Positions 1 to 10,706 of a stretch of 64,000 nt of DNA are shown in pieces. The notes below the pieces were generated by a model. The model was not told the origin of the DNA and did no database searches. It saw only the letters and a program-made list of their open reading frames with translations. Origin of the DNA: Myotis daubentonii (taxonomy: Eukaryota > Chordata > Mammalia > Chiroptera > Vespertilionidae); NCBI RefSeq assembly GCF_963259705.1, contig NC_081846.1, forward strand, positions 58,247,205 to 58,311,204, read 5' to 3'. The stretch's first letter is position 1, and each line of letters starts with the position of its first letter. Position numbers and translations under genes: made by a program.

Positions 1-280
1 TCAGGAGGTGGAGATCAGTGTGCTGCCTTGGAGTCTTCACAGCACCATTCAGGAGGACACAGATTTGACAATACAAAGATAATGAGTTTCTCCAAAATAT
101 TTTGAGTAAAAATAAGGGGTGAATGTTACCATTGTTAATTTTAAATGGTAAGATTAAAGATCCTTGAAGTTAAAGAACCTGGTCAAGATTGTATAACTAG
201 CCAAAAAGCTGAGTGGGAAACTGAAACCAGATCTATTACTAACTTCTCAACTTTGTCCAGAGGTGCATGAAATGATAGAA

Positions 281-484
281 TATTTATTATTATTATTGTT
301 ATTATATTTTTATTGATTTCAGAGAGGAAGAGAGAGAGAGATAGAAACATCAATGATGAGAGAGAATCATCCATTGCTGCTTCCTGCATGCCCCGTACTT
401 GGGGCATGTGCCCTGATCAAGAATCAAAACCTGACCTCCTGGTTCATAGGTCGATGCTCAACCATTGAGCCAAGCTGGCTGGGC
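281..484 (-). mobile_element. Ves-type tRNA-derived SINE
   Basis: The reverse complement reads as a Ves SINE: a tRNA-like head at the right end (ending in the GCCAGCCAGG-like box), a B-box-like region, a CT-rich middle and an A-rich tail at the left. An 8-bp duplication, tgatagaa, flanks it at 273-280 and 485-492. Ves SINEs are mobilised by L1 and are typical of vespertilionid bats. Confidence 0.85.
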
Positions 485-492
485 TGATAGAA

Positions 493-892
493 AATTTTAA
501 AAGAATATTAAAAAGTGAACTTAAATGGTTACTTGCTTTCCAATTTGCTGGGGGAGTCTGAATGTATTTAAATGAATCCAGTGATTGGCATGCTAACTTT
601 ATCATTTCAATATTGGTGCATCTTTATGAGCAGAGGATAAAGATTCTACAGAAAAACAAAACAATTCATAATCAAAGTTACAAAGCACAAAAGAAAGGAA
701 TGATGATGAGCAGAGGTCAGGAGATATCACAAACAGCGTAATTGTCATATGAAAAAATAAAACAGTTTGAACAAATATAAAACATGTATCTCTCAGGAAG
801 AGGACAACTTAATAAAGAATATCTTCAATGTAATACCCTTTGTAATACTTTAAGCAATTAAAAAAAAAAGAAGAATATCTTCAAGAAGCCTA
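493..892. other. Intergenic, nothing recognised
   Basis: AT-rich sequence with no open frame of note, no clear repeat ends and no RNA gene that I can see. Confidence 0.5.
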
Positions 893-894
893 CA

Positions 895-1100
895 GCTAAG
901 CCCTCCTGCCACGGTTCAGCAGGCTGGATGTCATCCCACGCGCCAAGAGGTTGCCGGTTCCATTCCCAGTCAGTTCCATTCCCATGCCAGTGCTGCAGGT
1001 TTGGTCCCCAATAGGATGCATGCAGGAGGCAGCCAATTGATATTTCTCTCTCTCCCTCTCCCTTTCTCTCTCTCTAAAAAATTCAATAAAACATTTAAAA
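895..1100 (+). mobile_element. Ves SINE, divergent copy
   Basis: A plus-strand Ves-like element: tRNA-like head from about 897, CT-rich block at 1045-1073, then an AATAAAACATTT tail. It contains a short internal duplication of ttccattccca around 958-985, in the B-box region. It is more diverged than other copies here. Confidence 0.7.
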
Positions 1101-1509
1101 ACAAACAAAAAATATAACTAATATCGTAGCAGTAAGAAATTAGATGCTTTCCCCCTAAGGATATCCTCTCACTATTTCTATTCACCATTGTACTAAAAGT
1201 CCTAGCCAGTACACCAAGACAAGGAAAGAAAGGGAAAGGTATACAAATTGGGAAGGAAGAAATGAAACTCTGTGTGTTTGCAAATGACATGGTTATCTAT
1301 GTGGAACATCCCAAAGAATCAACAACAGAAATCCTGAAACTAATAAGTGAATATAGTAAGGTCACAGGATACAAATCCTATATAATAAGAGAGGCATATG
1401 CTAATTAGCCCAGATACGCTAATTAGTCACGACCAGTATGCAAATTGACCATTACTCCAACACACAAGATGGCCACCCCCATGTGGTCAAAGATGGCCAC
1501 CACAAGATG

Positions 1510-1864
1510 GCCTACAGGGGAGGGCAGTTGGGGGGAACCAGGCCTGCAGGTGAGGGCAGTTGGAGGGGGACCAAGCCTGCAGGGGAGGGCAGTTGGGGGG
1601 AACCAGGCCTGCAGGGGAAGGCAGTTTGGGGGGACCAACCCTGCAGGGGAGGGCAGTTGGGGGGAACCAGGCCTGCAGGGGAGGGCACTTGGAGGGGGAC
1701 CAGGCCTGCAGGGGAGGGCAATTGGAGGGGGACCAGGCCAGCAGGGGAGGGCAGTTGGGGAGACCAGGCCTGCATGGGAGGGCAGTTGGAGGGGGACCAG
1801 GCCAGCAGGGGAGGGCAGTTGGGGAGACCAGGCCTGCATGGGAGGGCAGTTGGGGGGACCGGGC
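1510..1864 (+). repeat. Minisatellite inside HeliBat, about 11 copies of a 32-34 bp unit
   Basis: The unit is close to gggagggcagttgggggg plus accaggcctgcag. Eleven copies with small differences are counted by eye. G runs of 4-6 bases recur in each unit. A low-copy version of the same unit occurs in the HeliBat at 9197-9630, so copy number varies within the family. Confidence 0.9.
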
Positions 1865-1926
1865 CTAAAGGAGCAGTCGGACATCCCTCGAGGGGTCCCA
1901 GATTAGAGAGGGTGCAGGCTTGGCTC

Positions 1927-1930
<4 letters not shown>

Positions 1931-1970
<40 letters not shown>
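1931..1970 (+). repeat. (CA)n microsatellite
   Basis: About 20 uninterrupted CA units near the 3' end of the HeliBat. Confidence 0.95.
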
Positions 1971-1972
<2 letters not shown>

Positions 1973-3680
1973 GTGCATGAATTTCATGCACCTGGCCTCT
2001 AGTTATTATATAAAAGTTAATTGATTTCTTATACACTAGCAATGAACAACTAAGATTTAAAATTAAACAAATAATGCCATTTATCCCTAAAATGAAAAAG
2101 ATATAAACCTAACAAAAATATATGCAGAATCTATATAGGGAAAACTCTAAAACTCTGATGAAAAAATACAAGAAAATCTAAATAAACAGAGATACTCTGT
2201 GTTCATGGATCAGAAAACTCAGTAGTGTTAAGATGTAAGTTCTTCTTAACTTATATAATAGATTTAGTATAGATTAAATGAAATTTCCAGCAAACTGTTC
2301 TGTAGACATTGACAAACTGCTTCTAAATTTTATATGGAAAGGCAAAAGACCTAGAATAGCTGATGTAAAATTGGAGGAAGAGGAGGGGGAGAAGAAAGAG
2401 TAAGAGGATGTTGGAGAAATCATATACCCAAATTTCTAGACTTTTAATCTACAATAATTAGGACAACATGGTATTGGCGAAAGAGTAGATATATAGGTCA
2501 ATGAAACAGAATAGAGTGCTCAGAAACACACACATAAATATAGTCAGTCACTGACCTTTGACAAAGGAGCAAAGACAGTTAAATGAAGAAAGGACAGTGT
2601 TTGCAACAAATGTTTCTGGAACAATTGGACATCCATATGCAAAACTTTACACATTTTGCAAATTAACTCAAAATTGCATCATAGACTTATATATGTAAAA
2701 CATAAAATTATAAAACTTCTAGAAGATAATATAGAAAAAAGTCTAGATGAATTTGGTGATGAATTTTTAAATACACCAAAAGTATGATTTATGAAAGGAA
2801 AAGTTGATACATTGGACTTTATTAAAATTAAAACTTCTGTTTTGAGAAAGATACTGTTAAGAGAATCAAAAGACAAGTCACAGACTAAGAGGAAATATTT
2901 ACGAAACACATATTTGCACAAAAGGACTTGTATTTAAACTATAAAAAGAGCTTTTAAAATAAAAAAATATAAGAACACAAACAACCCACTTAAAACATGT
3001 TCAAAAGATCTGAAAAAACAGCTCAAAAGATGGTATATAGATGGCAAATACTTGCATTAAAAGAGTTCAGTATCATTTGTCATTTGGGATTTTAAAATTA
3101 AGACAAGGATGAGATATTACTACATGGCTATTGGCTAACTAAAATCTAAACAAACAAACAAACAAAAAAATGTGAATACCAATTGCTGGCAAAAATGTCA
3201 GGCAACAGCAATGATTTTCATTGCTGGTAGGAATGTAAAAATACTACAGCCACTTTGAAAGAGAGTTTGGCAGTTTTTTTTACAAAGCCATGTGGTCCAT
3301 ATGATACAACAATCACCCTCTTAGGTATTTACCTGACTGATTTGAAAACTTATGTCCACACAAAACCCACACACAAATATATGTAACAGCTTTATTCATA
3401 ATCACCAAATATTGGAAGCGACTAAAATGTTCTTTAATAGGTTAGTGGATAAAAAAACTGTGGTATATCCATACAGTGGATTATTATTTAACCATTAAGA
3501 AATGAACAATCAAGCCAGGCAAAGACATGACAAATCTTACATTATTATTGCTAAGTTTAAAAAGCTAGTCTGAAAGGGCCACATATTGTATGATTCCATT
3601 TTCATGACATTCTGGAAGACGCAATATTATAGAATAGCAAAAAGTGGTCCTATGGATTTGAGGGTAGGGTGGAGTAGTAT

Positions 3681-3694
3681 ATGTGTGTGCGCAC

Positions 3695-3738
<44 letters not shown>
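3681..3738 (+). repeat. (TG)n microsatellite
   Basis: TG repeats with one GCGCAC interruption, inside the L1 3'UTR. Confidence 0.95.
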
Positions 3739-3742
<4 letters not shown>

Positions 3743-3778
3743 GGTTAAATAGATGGAACACTGGTGAGTTTTACGGAG

Positions 3779-4093
3779 TTATTTTAGTTTGCTTGGGCTA
3801 CAGAAACAAAATATCACAGACTGGGTGGCTTAACCAACAGAAATTTATTTTCTCACAATTTTGGAAACTAACTGCATAGCAGAGTCTTGGACATAGGAAT
3901 AGCCATTTGAGGACAAAGCAGCCATTTGCAAGCCAGGAAGAGAGCTCTCACCAGGAACCAAACCCAGCTTAAACCTGAATCTTGGACTGGGACTGGAACC
4001 AGCATCCAGAACTGGAAGAAAATAAGTTTTTGTTGTTTAAGCCAACCAGTCTATGGAATTTTGTTATGGCAGCAGGAGCAGACGAAGACAAGA
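3779..4093. mobile_element. MLT/MaLR-type LTR ends in inverted arrangement
   Basis: Positions 3781-3880 read as the reverse complement of an MLT1-like LTR 3' end (cagactgggtggctta, then a cagaaatttattttct block). Positions 3930-4093 read as the forward 3' part of the same class (tgttgtttaagccaacc, then a gttatggcagcaggagcaga block). The two ends form an imperfect inverted repeat of roughly 75 bp. L1 3'UTR sequence lies on both sides. Confidence 0.6.
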
Positions 4094-4998
4094 GTGGTAA
4101 AAGTATTCTGTATAATATTGTAATTGTGGGTACATGAACCTATGCATTTCTCAAAACCTATAGAACTTTATAGCACAAAAAATGACTCTTACTGTATGCA
4201 AATTATGAAAACAAATTTAGGAAGTTGGGGGAATCCCAGGATAGAAAGCAGGTGTGACAAAACAATCTAACTGTATTACTAATTACACGACAACCTACTT
4301 AAGAAAGTGGAAGGAAAAGGGGCTGATCTACATAACTTTGAAAATGATTGTAATCTGTCAAATTAAACACAAACATTGTGCTGTAGTTGGAAAATTTTGT
4401 TTTTCCATGGGGTTCCAGTTAACCATTCATGATGTAGTGAGAATGGCATTTTATCTAGTATATTGGAACTGAACTGTTGATAAATGAATGGCTGGTTACG
4501 GGAGCCTGGTTTTTACTGTTGGAGTGGGAGTTTACAGATAAGCCAGCAAGGGAAGAGGCTAGAGTAATCCATGTGTAAAAGGATTAGAGTTAGAAACATC
4601 AGTGTACACTCAATATTAGCTTAATACAGATTATATAGAAAATATTTATAGATATGTTACCCTGATGGGATAGTATACACACATATATGAACTTTCTCTC
4701 TCACCTGAGAGATCCTGGGAGTAATGATACCTTAGTAGTAATGAGCACATGTAACACCAAGATTTTGGTTTCTAATTCCATTCTTCAATGAAAGAAACCA
4801 AGCTTCCTTGGACAAATAACTGATTCTATGACTGGTACAGAAAATGTACCAGAAGAGCTTGGAGTATTTTGTAGTGCCATAATATAAGGAAATTTTTAAA
4901 AACAAAAGCAAAGCAAAATCTCACAATCATGGTATAGTGAAGGGACACAGAAGCCAGTAGAATGAGCTTCCAGTGGCCAAGTATGCAACAGTTTGAGC

Positions 4999-5000
4999 AA

Positions 5001-5035
<35 letters not shown>

Positions 5036-5037
5036 AT
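4999..5037 (+). repeat. (AATA)n microsatellite
   Basis: About ten AATA units in the L1 3'UTR. Confidence 0.95.
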
Positions 5038-5673
5038 ATTAGATTGTAACCCAAAAGATAACATAAATATCCATGCATGACCCCATCCATACTAATATAA
5101 ATAGATGACAATAAATAATAAGTGGGGTGAAAAGACAAATTTTCTTTGCAGAATAATTCCAAGGAAGTTATCAGATATATAGATATTGCACCCTTAAGGA
5201 GATGGAGCATAATTCCCCATTCCATTAAGCATGGTGACTACCTTCCATGGAGTGTAGCATAGAAAGTGAAGAAAAGAGGTAACTCCACAGTGGAGACAAC
5301 CAGCAAACACTGCTTCAGCCAGGTGATCAAGGTCAACATCAATAATGACAGGTCATGCTGATAACATGTATGCTTGATATGATGTAGTGAGAATGGCATT
5401 TTATCTCTGTAGTCTTCCTCCCAAAACTCATAACTTGAGTCTAATAATAAGAAAATATCAGACAAATCACAGTGGAGAGATATTCTACAAAATACCAACA
5501 AATGCTTCTTAAAACTGTCAAAGCCATCAAAATAAGTAAAATCTGGGAACTGTTATAGCCAAGAAAAGCCTAGCTAGACATGATGACTAAATATAATATA
5601 GTGTCCTGAAAGGCATACTGGAACACAAAAGAACATTAGGTAAAAAAAATACCCATGCATGACTTAATAAATT

Positions 5674-6073
5674 TATATATATATTTTATTTGCTGATCAT
5701 ATGCTCATTTTTCTTTCTATCTTTTTTTTGGTTAATTTATTTTTTTTATTTTATTAAATTTTTATTGTTCAGATTATTACATTTGTTCCTCTTTTTTCCC
5801 CCCCATAGCTCCCCTCCACCCAGTTCCCACCCCACCCTCTGCCCTTACCCCCCCACTGTCCTCATCCATAGGTGCAGTCTCTTCCGGCATCTCCCACACC
5901 CCTTTCCCCACAAGAATAGTGAGTCCATTCCCTTTCTATGTCCCTGATTCTATTATAATCACCAGTTCATTCTGTTCATCAGATTATTTATTCACTTGAT
6001 TCTTAGATTCACTTGTTGATAGATGCATATTTGTTGTTCATAATTAGTATCTTTACCTTTTTCTTCTTCTTCC
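5674..6073 (-). mobile_element. L1 3' end fragment
   Basis: The reverse complement resembles the 3' end of bat L1: a catcagtttatg-like word, a G-rich block and an A-rich tail (the T-rich left side at 5710-5775). The same 3' end is seen in plus orientation at 38860-39144. It lies between the 13-bp duplications that also flank the adjacent SINE. Confidence 0.65.
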
Positions 6074-6278
6074 TCCCATTGATTTTTTACAGAGAGGAAG
6101 GGAGAGGGATAGAGAGCCAGAAACATTGATGAGAGAGAAACATTGATCAGCTGCCTCCTGCACACCCCCTACTGGGGATGTGCCCACAACCAAGGCACAT
6201 GCCCTTGACTGGAATCGAACCAGGGACCTCTCAGTCCACAGGCCGACGCTCCATCCGCTGAGCCAAACCGGTTATGGC
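6074..6278 (-). mobile_element. Ves SINE
   Basis: Clear Ves sequence on the minus strand. The tRNA-like head is at the right end (revcomp of gagccaaaccggttatggc at 6260-6278) and the B-box-like gaatcgaacc is at 6213-6222. The word gacttaataaatt occurs at 6279-6291 and again at 5661-5673, beyond the L1 fragment. Confidence 0.85.
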
Positions 6279-6694
6279 GACTTAATAAATTCTTAATAAA
6301 GACCGGACTTAGCTAACAGTAATGTATCAATATTTTTTCATTAATTATAACAAATGTGCCATATTAATATAATATGTGCAAGGTATATGAAAACCTCTGT
6401 ACTATCTGTACAATTTTCTGTAAATCTATAACTTTTCTAAAAAATAAAGATTATTAAAATTAAGGACATTGAAGAAGTTGATTAAAGATAGAATAAAAAT
6501 AAGGAATAGAAACCATAGTGGAGTAAAAATTATTAACATAAATTAGAAGGATATAAATACATATAATACATTTTTATTCTATAAACATTGTCTTTGAAAT
6601 TAAATTTTAATGATGGGTGGAACAGCATATAACACATAGATACTGAGAAAATTTGTGGACTTAAAATATAGAAAATTACCTTAATGTGGGGGGG

Positions 6695-6747
<53 letters not shown>

Positions 6748-6786
6748 TATTAAAACAAGTGAAGAACATGGAGAGGAGAATGAAAA

Positions 6787-6833
<47 letters not shown>
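6695..6833 (+). repeat. Compound microsatellite G(n)-(GA)n ... (AT)n-(AC)n
   Basis: A G run at 6687-6696, then (GA)n to 6744, a 45-bp unique spacer, then (AT)n at 6790-6820 running into (AC)n to 6833. Confidence 0.95.
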
Positions 6834-7044
6834 TGTATTGAACATTCTTGAAGGATGCAAGGTGATAACGTGTATGGGTCTGATCCTTACTAGCTGTACT
6901 TGAAGATACAGTTGTCATTTCCTCACCACAGTGTGCAACACTTTTAGTTTAGTTTTAAAACTACAGACAGAGCCACTGATTCAAAACAGGATGTGGGTGA
7001 ATAGTCATGTATAAAGCTCACTGGCCTAGACATGAGCTAAGAAA

Positions 7045-7138
7045 GTGGTTCTGAAACAACAGACTTCAGACAATGCTGGCTGGCTGCATAAGAATCACCT
7101 AAGAGACATTAACATGCAGATCCCGGGTATTGAGCAAA
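7045..7138 (+). mobile_element. MER5-like hAT-Charlie fragment
   Basis: It begins agtggttctgaaac and contains cataagaatcaccta, the words expected at one end of MER5-type mammalian MITEs. The other end is missing. Confidence 0.5.
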
Positions 7139-7545
7139 GTTAAGGCTACTTGCCTTGTGGTGAAGTCTCCTTCGTGAGGTTTTCCTGTTAGTGCACCTTA
7201 TTAAGGACAATCTCAATTCATCAGAGATCTTAAAAATCCAGTTTTAGAGTTTAAAGAGAGTGATTGGTGTTCATTTCTGGCTTCTAAACTCTTGTGCAAA
7301 GGTGTCCAGCTCTGCATACCAAGGACATCAGTTGTTCACTGATGAAAGGGCCTGTTGTGTCTTTACAACTAGGCTAGTAGGTTGCCATGTGTGCTTCATT
7401 TAGCTAATTGAAGAGTCACATTAGTGATTCTTTCCTTAACGACAAAATAAGTTGTAGTCTCCATTTCTAGACTTGGAGAAATTTGTCATAATTTTACATG
7501 CCTTTAATATGCGTGTATATCTACAGATATACTAGTATATGTACT
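7139..7545. other. Intergenic; first copy of a 41-bp direct repeat
   Basis: No gene seen. Positions 7428-7468 are nearly identical to 8120-8159. Confidence 0.5.
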
Positions 7546-7711
7546 TCCTATATAATAAAGAGCTAATATGCTAATTAGACTGGATGGTGGAATGACCTTC
7601 CAGAACGACCAGTGGGTGGGGCCGTGTGGTCACAGGGCAGCCAGGGCCATGAGACAGTTGGGGCTGCCAGGGCCGAGCCCTTTGCACAAATTTTGTGCAT
7701 CGGGCCTCCAG
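7546..7711 (+). mobile_element. Short HeliBat-type Helitron
   Basis: The left end is TCCTATATAATAAAGAGC, and the right end is the hairpin gcacaaattttgtgc (7685-7699) followed by gggcctccag, with CCAG in place of CTAG. About 166 bp; internally deleted. Confidence 0.8.
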
Positions 7712-9160
7712 TATATACATAAATGCATACACACACATTTGTATATCTACACATCTATGCATCTATGCAGCTTCTCTTCACTGATTTTCCCTTGAATCTG
7801 CTGCTACTATTGTATCTTTCTCCCTGTCTAAGCAATCAATCTTCTGGGAAAAGTGCTCCACCCATTTACCATCTCCACTTTCTTCTAATTCAATCACTCG
7901 TTGGATCATGCCCCATCACTCAAGCATAAAACATTCTTGTCATTGTCAACCTTCTAAAGAACAACACCATGGCTTTTTATTAAATCTTGTCTTCTTCAAC
8001 CTCTTTGTAATATTTGGTATCTGCTATAAGACTATTTTCTGTATGAAATACTCTATTCCTGCCTTCTTAATTATTCCTTTTCTAATTTGTCTCTTGGCCA
8101 CCTAGAGACATTCCTTAAGTTCTTTCCTTAACACAAAATAAGTTGTAGTCTCCATTTCTGTCCCCTACTCTCTCCTTGACCCTTCCTACACTCTTTTCTT
8201 TAGGACTCTCAACTTCAAATATCATGTCTGTGTACCTCAGCCATTTTTCCAGACAAGAATTCCTTGCTCCTAATCCAATTTTCTGATCCTATCTCTCACT
8301 GTCTCTCCTATATACTTTGGATATCAATTGTTTGAAAAAACAAACTTTTCTGTCTCTATGATTACAAAGAGTAAAGAGAATACATAAATGAGTGGTGTGG
8401 GCCAGGGAAAGACAAATCATTTTGTAATAGACACTCAGCCTCAGTGTAAGGACAAGAATGAGAGGTGGCAGCAAAGGAGAGCGCATGGCCAGAAGGCCAG
8501 CTGCTACTCAGCTCCAATGATTTTTTCCCAGGTTTTTTTGGTCTTTATTTTTAATTGAGTTGTACATAGTCCCCTGGTTTCTAAATGTAGATAACTAAAT
8601 TTTAAAGTTTAGAAAATACAGTGCAAGGCTAAGAAAATATACATTCCAGCCATATTTAACCCAATGCCAACCAGCTTGCAACTTCTGACCTAAACCTCAG
8701 TTATTGAAGAAATGCCCTGCACAATCCATTCTCTAACTCCAGATTCTACCTATTCCCACTCACCCTACTCAATGGCCAAATTAATCCTTCAAAATCCAAA
8801 GTGAACTGCAGATCATGTTATTTCCCACATAATATATTCCATTATTGATCAAGTGAGCATTAAAACCTTAGCAGAGCTCTAAATGCTCACTTCAATATAG
8901 TCATAATCTTCTTTTCCAGCTTTACTTTTCCCCGCTTCCCTACATGTATACCAAATTTTTGAATAAACAAACTTTTCTGTCTCTATGATTACAAAGATTA
9001 AGGAGAACACATAAATGTGTATGGGGGACAGGGAAAGACAAATCATTTTATAGTAGACACTCAGCCTCAGTGTAAGGACAAGAGTGAGTGGTGGCACCAA
9101 GATAATTCACATTTGGTGTGGCCATGCACCTCTACTTCCTCAAGTTGAGGTGTATGCTAT
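7712..9160. other. Intergenic with two pairs of local direct repeats
   Basis: No gene recognised. The segment at 8332-8470 is closely similar to 8959-9096, with shared runs such as caaacttttctgtctctatg, and the 8120-8159 segment matches 7428-7468. Neither pair fits a family I know. Confidence 0.6.
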
Positions 9161-9174
9161 TCAAGGTTTGGTTG

Positions 9175-9865
9175 TATTTATTTATTTATTTATTTACTAG
9201 AGGCCCGGTGCATGAAATTTGTGCACTGGGGATGAGGGGTGTCCCTCAGCCCAGCCTAAACCCTCTCCAATCCGGGACTCCTCGGGGGATGTCTGCCTAC
9301 CGGTTTAGGCTCAATCTCTGCCGATGACTCCTAACTGCTCGCCTGCCTGATCACCCCCTAACTGCTCCCCTGCTGGCCCGATCACCCCCAACTGCCCTCC
9401 CCTGTGGGCCTGGTAGCCCCCAACTGCCCGCCCCTGCCAGCCATCTTGTGACAATGTGGGGGCAGTCACCTTGTAACAAAGTGGGGGAGGCCATCTTGTG
9501 ACAATGTGGGGCAGCCATCTTGTGACAACGTGGGTTGGCCATCTTGTGACCATGTAGGGCTTGGAGGCGGCCATCTTGTGATGCGAGGGTGTGAGGGTCA
9601 ATTTGCATATTACTGCTTTATTATATAGGATTTATTTATTTATTTATTTATATTTTATTGATTTCAGAGAGGAAGGGAGAGGGAGAAAAAGATAGAAACA
9701 TCAATGATGGGAGAGAATCATTGATTGGCTGCCTCCTGCACACACACCCCACTGCCCCCTACTGGGGATTGAGCCTATAACCCAGGCATGTGCCCTGACC
9801 TGAATCCAACTGTGACCTCCTGGTTTATAGGTCAGTGCTCAACCACTGAGTCACGCCAGCCAGGT
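9175..9865 (-). mobile_element. Ves SINE split by a HeliBat in its tail
   Basis: The SINE body is 9645-9865 on the minus strand. Its T-rich tail (TTTA repeats) starts at about 9175 and is interrupted at 9197-9630 by a Helitron. Probable target duplication: aggtttggttgt at the left and aggctgggttgt at the right (10 of 12 match). Confidence 0.75.
9197..9630 (-). mobile_element. HeliBat with repeated CCATCTTG units
   Basis: On the plus strand it starts CTAGAGGCCCGGTGCATG and ends TTATTATATAGGA, so it is a complete minus-strand HeliBat with flanking A (9196) and T (9631). The interior has about three copies of the ccccaactgccctcccctg unit (9348-9435) and about five units containing gccatcttgtgac (9436-9585). 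Confidence 0.9.
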
Positions 9866-9889
9866 GAGGCTGGGTTGTTTTTATTTGCA

Positions 9890-10142
9890 ATTGTACTTGT
9901 GACTTAAAAATTGTTGCTGAAGTTGGGCAATATGATATAAAAGATTGGAAGAAATTAATAAAAATCCAATATTCTGCACTTAGATCGCTTCCTAAGAGTC
10001 TGTCATTTCTTTCACTTTTAAGAAACTGGGACTGGATATTTTGGATAAGTTTCTATACAAAAATGATGACCTTGGAATTCCAATTAGTGGACCCATAGTT
10101 GAAAAAGAGTGCTTAAACTTAGGCCACAATGTTGATGAATGA
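9890..10142 (+). pseudogene. Tigger/pogo-like transposase fragment, frameshifted
   Basis: Two short frames resemble the DNA-binding part of pogo-family (CENP-B-like) transposases. Frame one, from 9901, includes IQYSALRSLPKS, comparable with the first HTH (S-T-L-x-x-I-L-K pattern). Frame two (10020-10142, 40 codons to a TGA) includes GIPISGPIVEK, comparable with the second HTH motif IPxSGPxxxEKA. The frames are offset, so at least one indel has occurred. No ends or target duplication are seen. Similarity is judged by eye only. Confidence 0.45.
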
Positions 10143-10240
10143 ATCTGCATCTGTATATTTTAGGTTAAAATAAAATGTATTCAGGTAAATAGCATCTTTA
10201 AGTTTATCTGCTTTAATAGACTTCGTAAATTTATTGACTA

Positions 10241-10706
10241 CTAGAGGCCCAGTGCACAAAAATTTGTGCACTCGGGGGTAGGGGGTCCCTCAGCCCGGCC
10301 TGTGCCCTCTCGCAGTCTGGGACCCCTTGGGGGTGACCACTTGCTGGCTTAGGCCTGCTCCCTGGGGCATTGGGCCTAAGATGGCAATCAGACATCCCTC
10401 TGGCAGCCAGGAAGCCCTTGGGGGATCTCCATTTGCCAGCGGGGAGCAGACCTAAGCTGTAGTCAGACATCCTTAGCACTGCTGAGGAGGCGGAAGAGAC
10501 TCCCCCCACCACTGCTGTACTGGCAGCCATCAGCTTGGCTTGTGGCTGAGCAGAGCTCCCCCATGTGGGAGTGCACTGACCACCAGAGGGCAGCTCCTGC
10601 ATTGAACGTGTGCCCCCTGGTGGTCAGTGTGTGTCATAGTGACCAGTCATTCCCAGTCTTTCTGCTGTTAGAGTCAGTTTTCATATTATCCTTTTACTAT
10701 ATAGGA
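10241..10706 (-). mobile_element. HeliBat, 5' member-side of a fused pair
   Basis: It starts CTAGAGGCCCAGTGCAC and ends TTTACTATATAGGA. A hairpin precedes the CTAG end. An internal inverted repeat at 10571-10633 carries ccaccagagggcag and its reverse counterpart. The left flank is A (10240). The right end abuts the next element directly. Confidence 0.9.

Larger units (their letters stand above)
1376..2002 (+). mobile_element. HeliBat non-autonomous Helitron with minisatellite
   Basis: The left end is TCCTATATAATAAGAG. The right end is a short hairpin (gtgcatgaatttcatgcac, 1972-1990) followed by a CTAG terminus at 1999-2002. The flanking bases are A (1375) and T (2003), the Helitron target. 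It sits inside the L1 ORF2 fragment, whose sequence resumes at 2003. The interior is almost entirely tandem repeats plus a (CA)n run. Confidence 0.9.
1130..6455 (+). mobile_element. Old L1 LINE (ORF2 3' part and 3'UTR), nested insertions
   Basis: From about 1140 the text matches the L1 reverse-transcriptase part of ORF2, then continues through the ORF2 C-terminal part (to about 3500) and a long L1M-type 3'UTR ending in an AATAAA-bearing tail near 6445. It is broken by a HeliBat (1376-2002), an LTR-derived inverted pair (3779-4093), a (TTTA)n-type repeat (4999-5037) and an L1/SINE block (5674-6278). The catalytic FADD motif reads FAND at 1277-1288, and many frame breaks are present, so the element is dead. 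Recognition of the 3'UTR is from memory of the L1M consensus. Confidence 0.75.

Noticed and set aside
1510..1864. Regularly spaced repeats that might suggest a CRISPR array
   Set aside because: The units are directly adjacent with no spacers and lie inside a Helitron in a mammalian genome.
1423..2042. Several long overlapping frames of Gly/Pro-rich repeats
   Set aside because: Produced by the HeliBat minisatellite, which is open in several frames on both strands.
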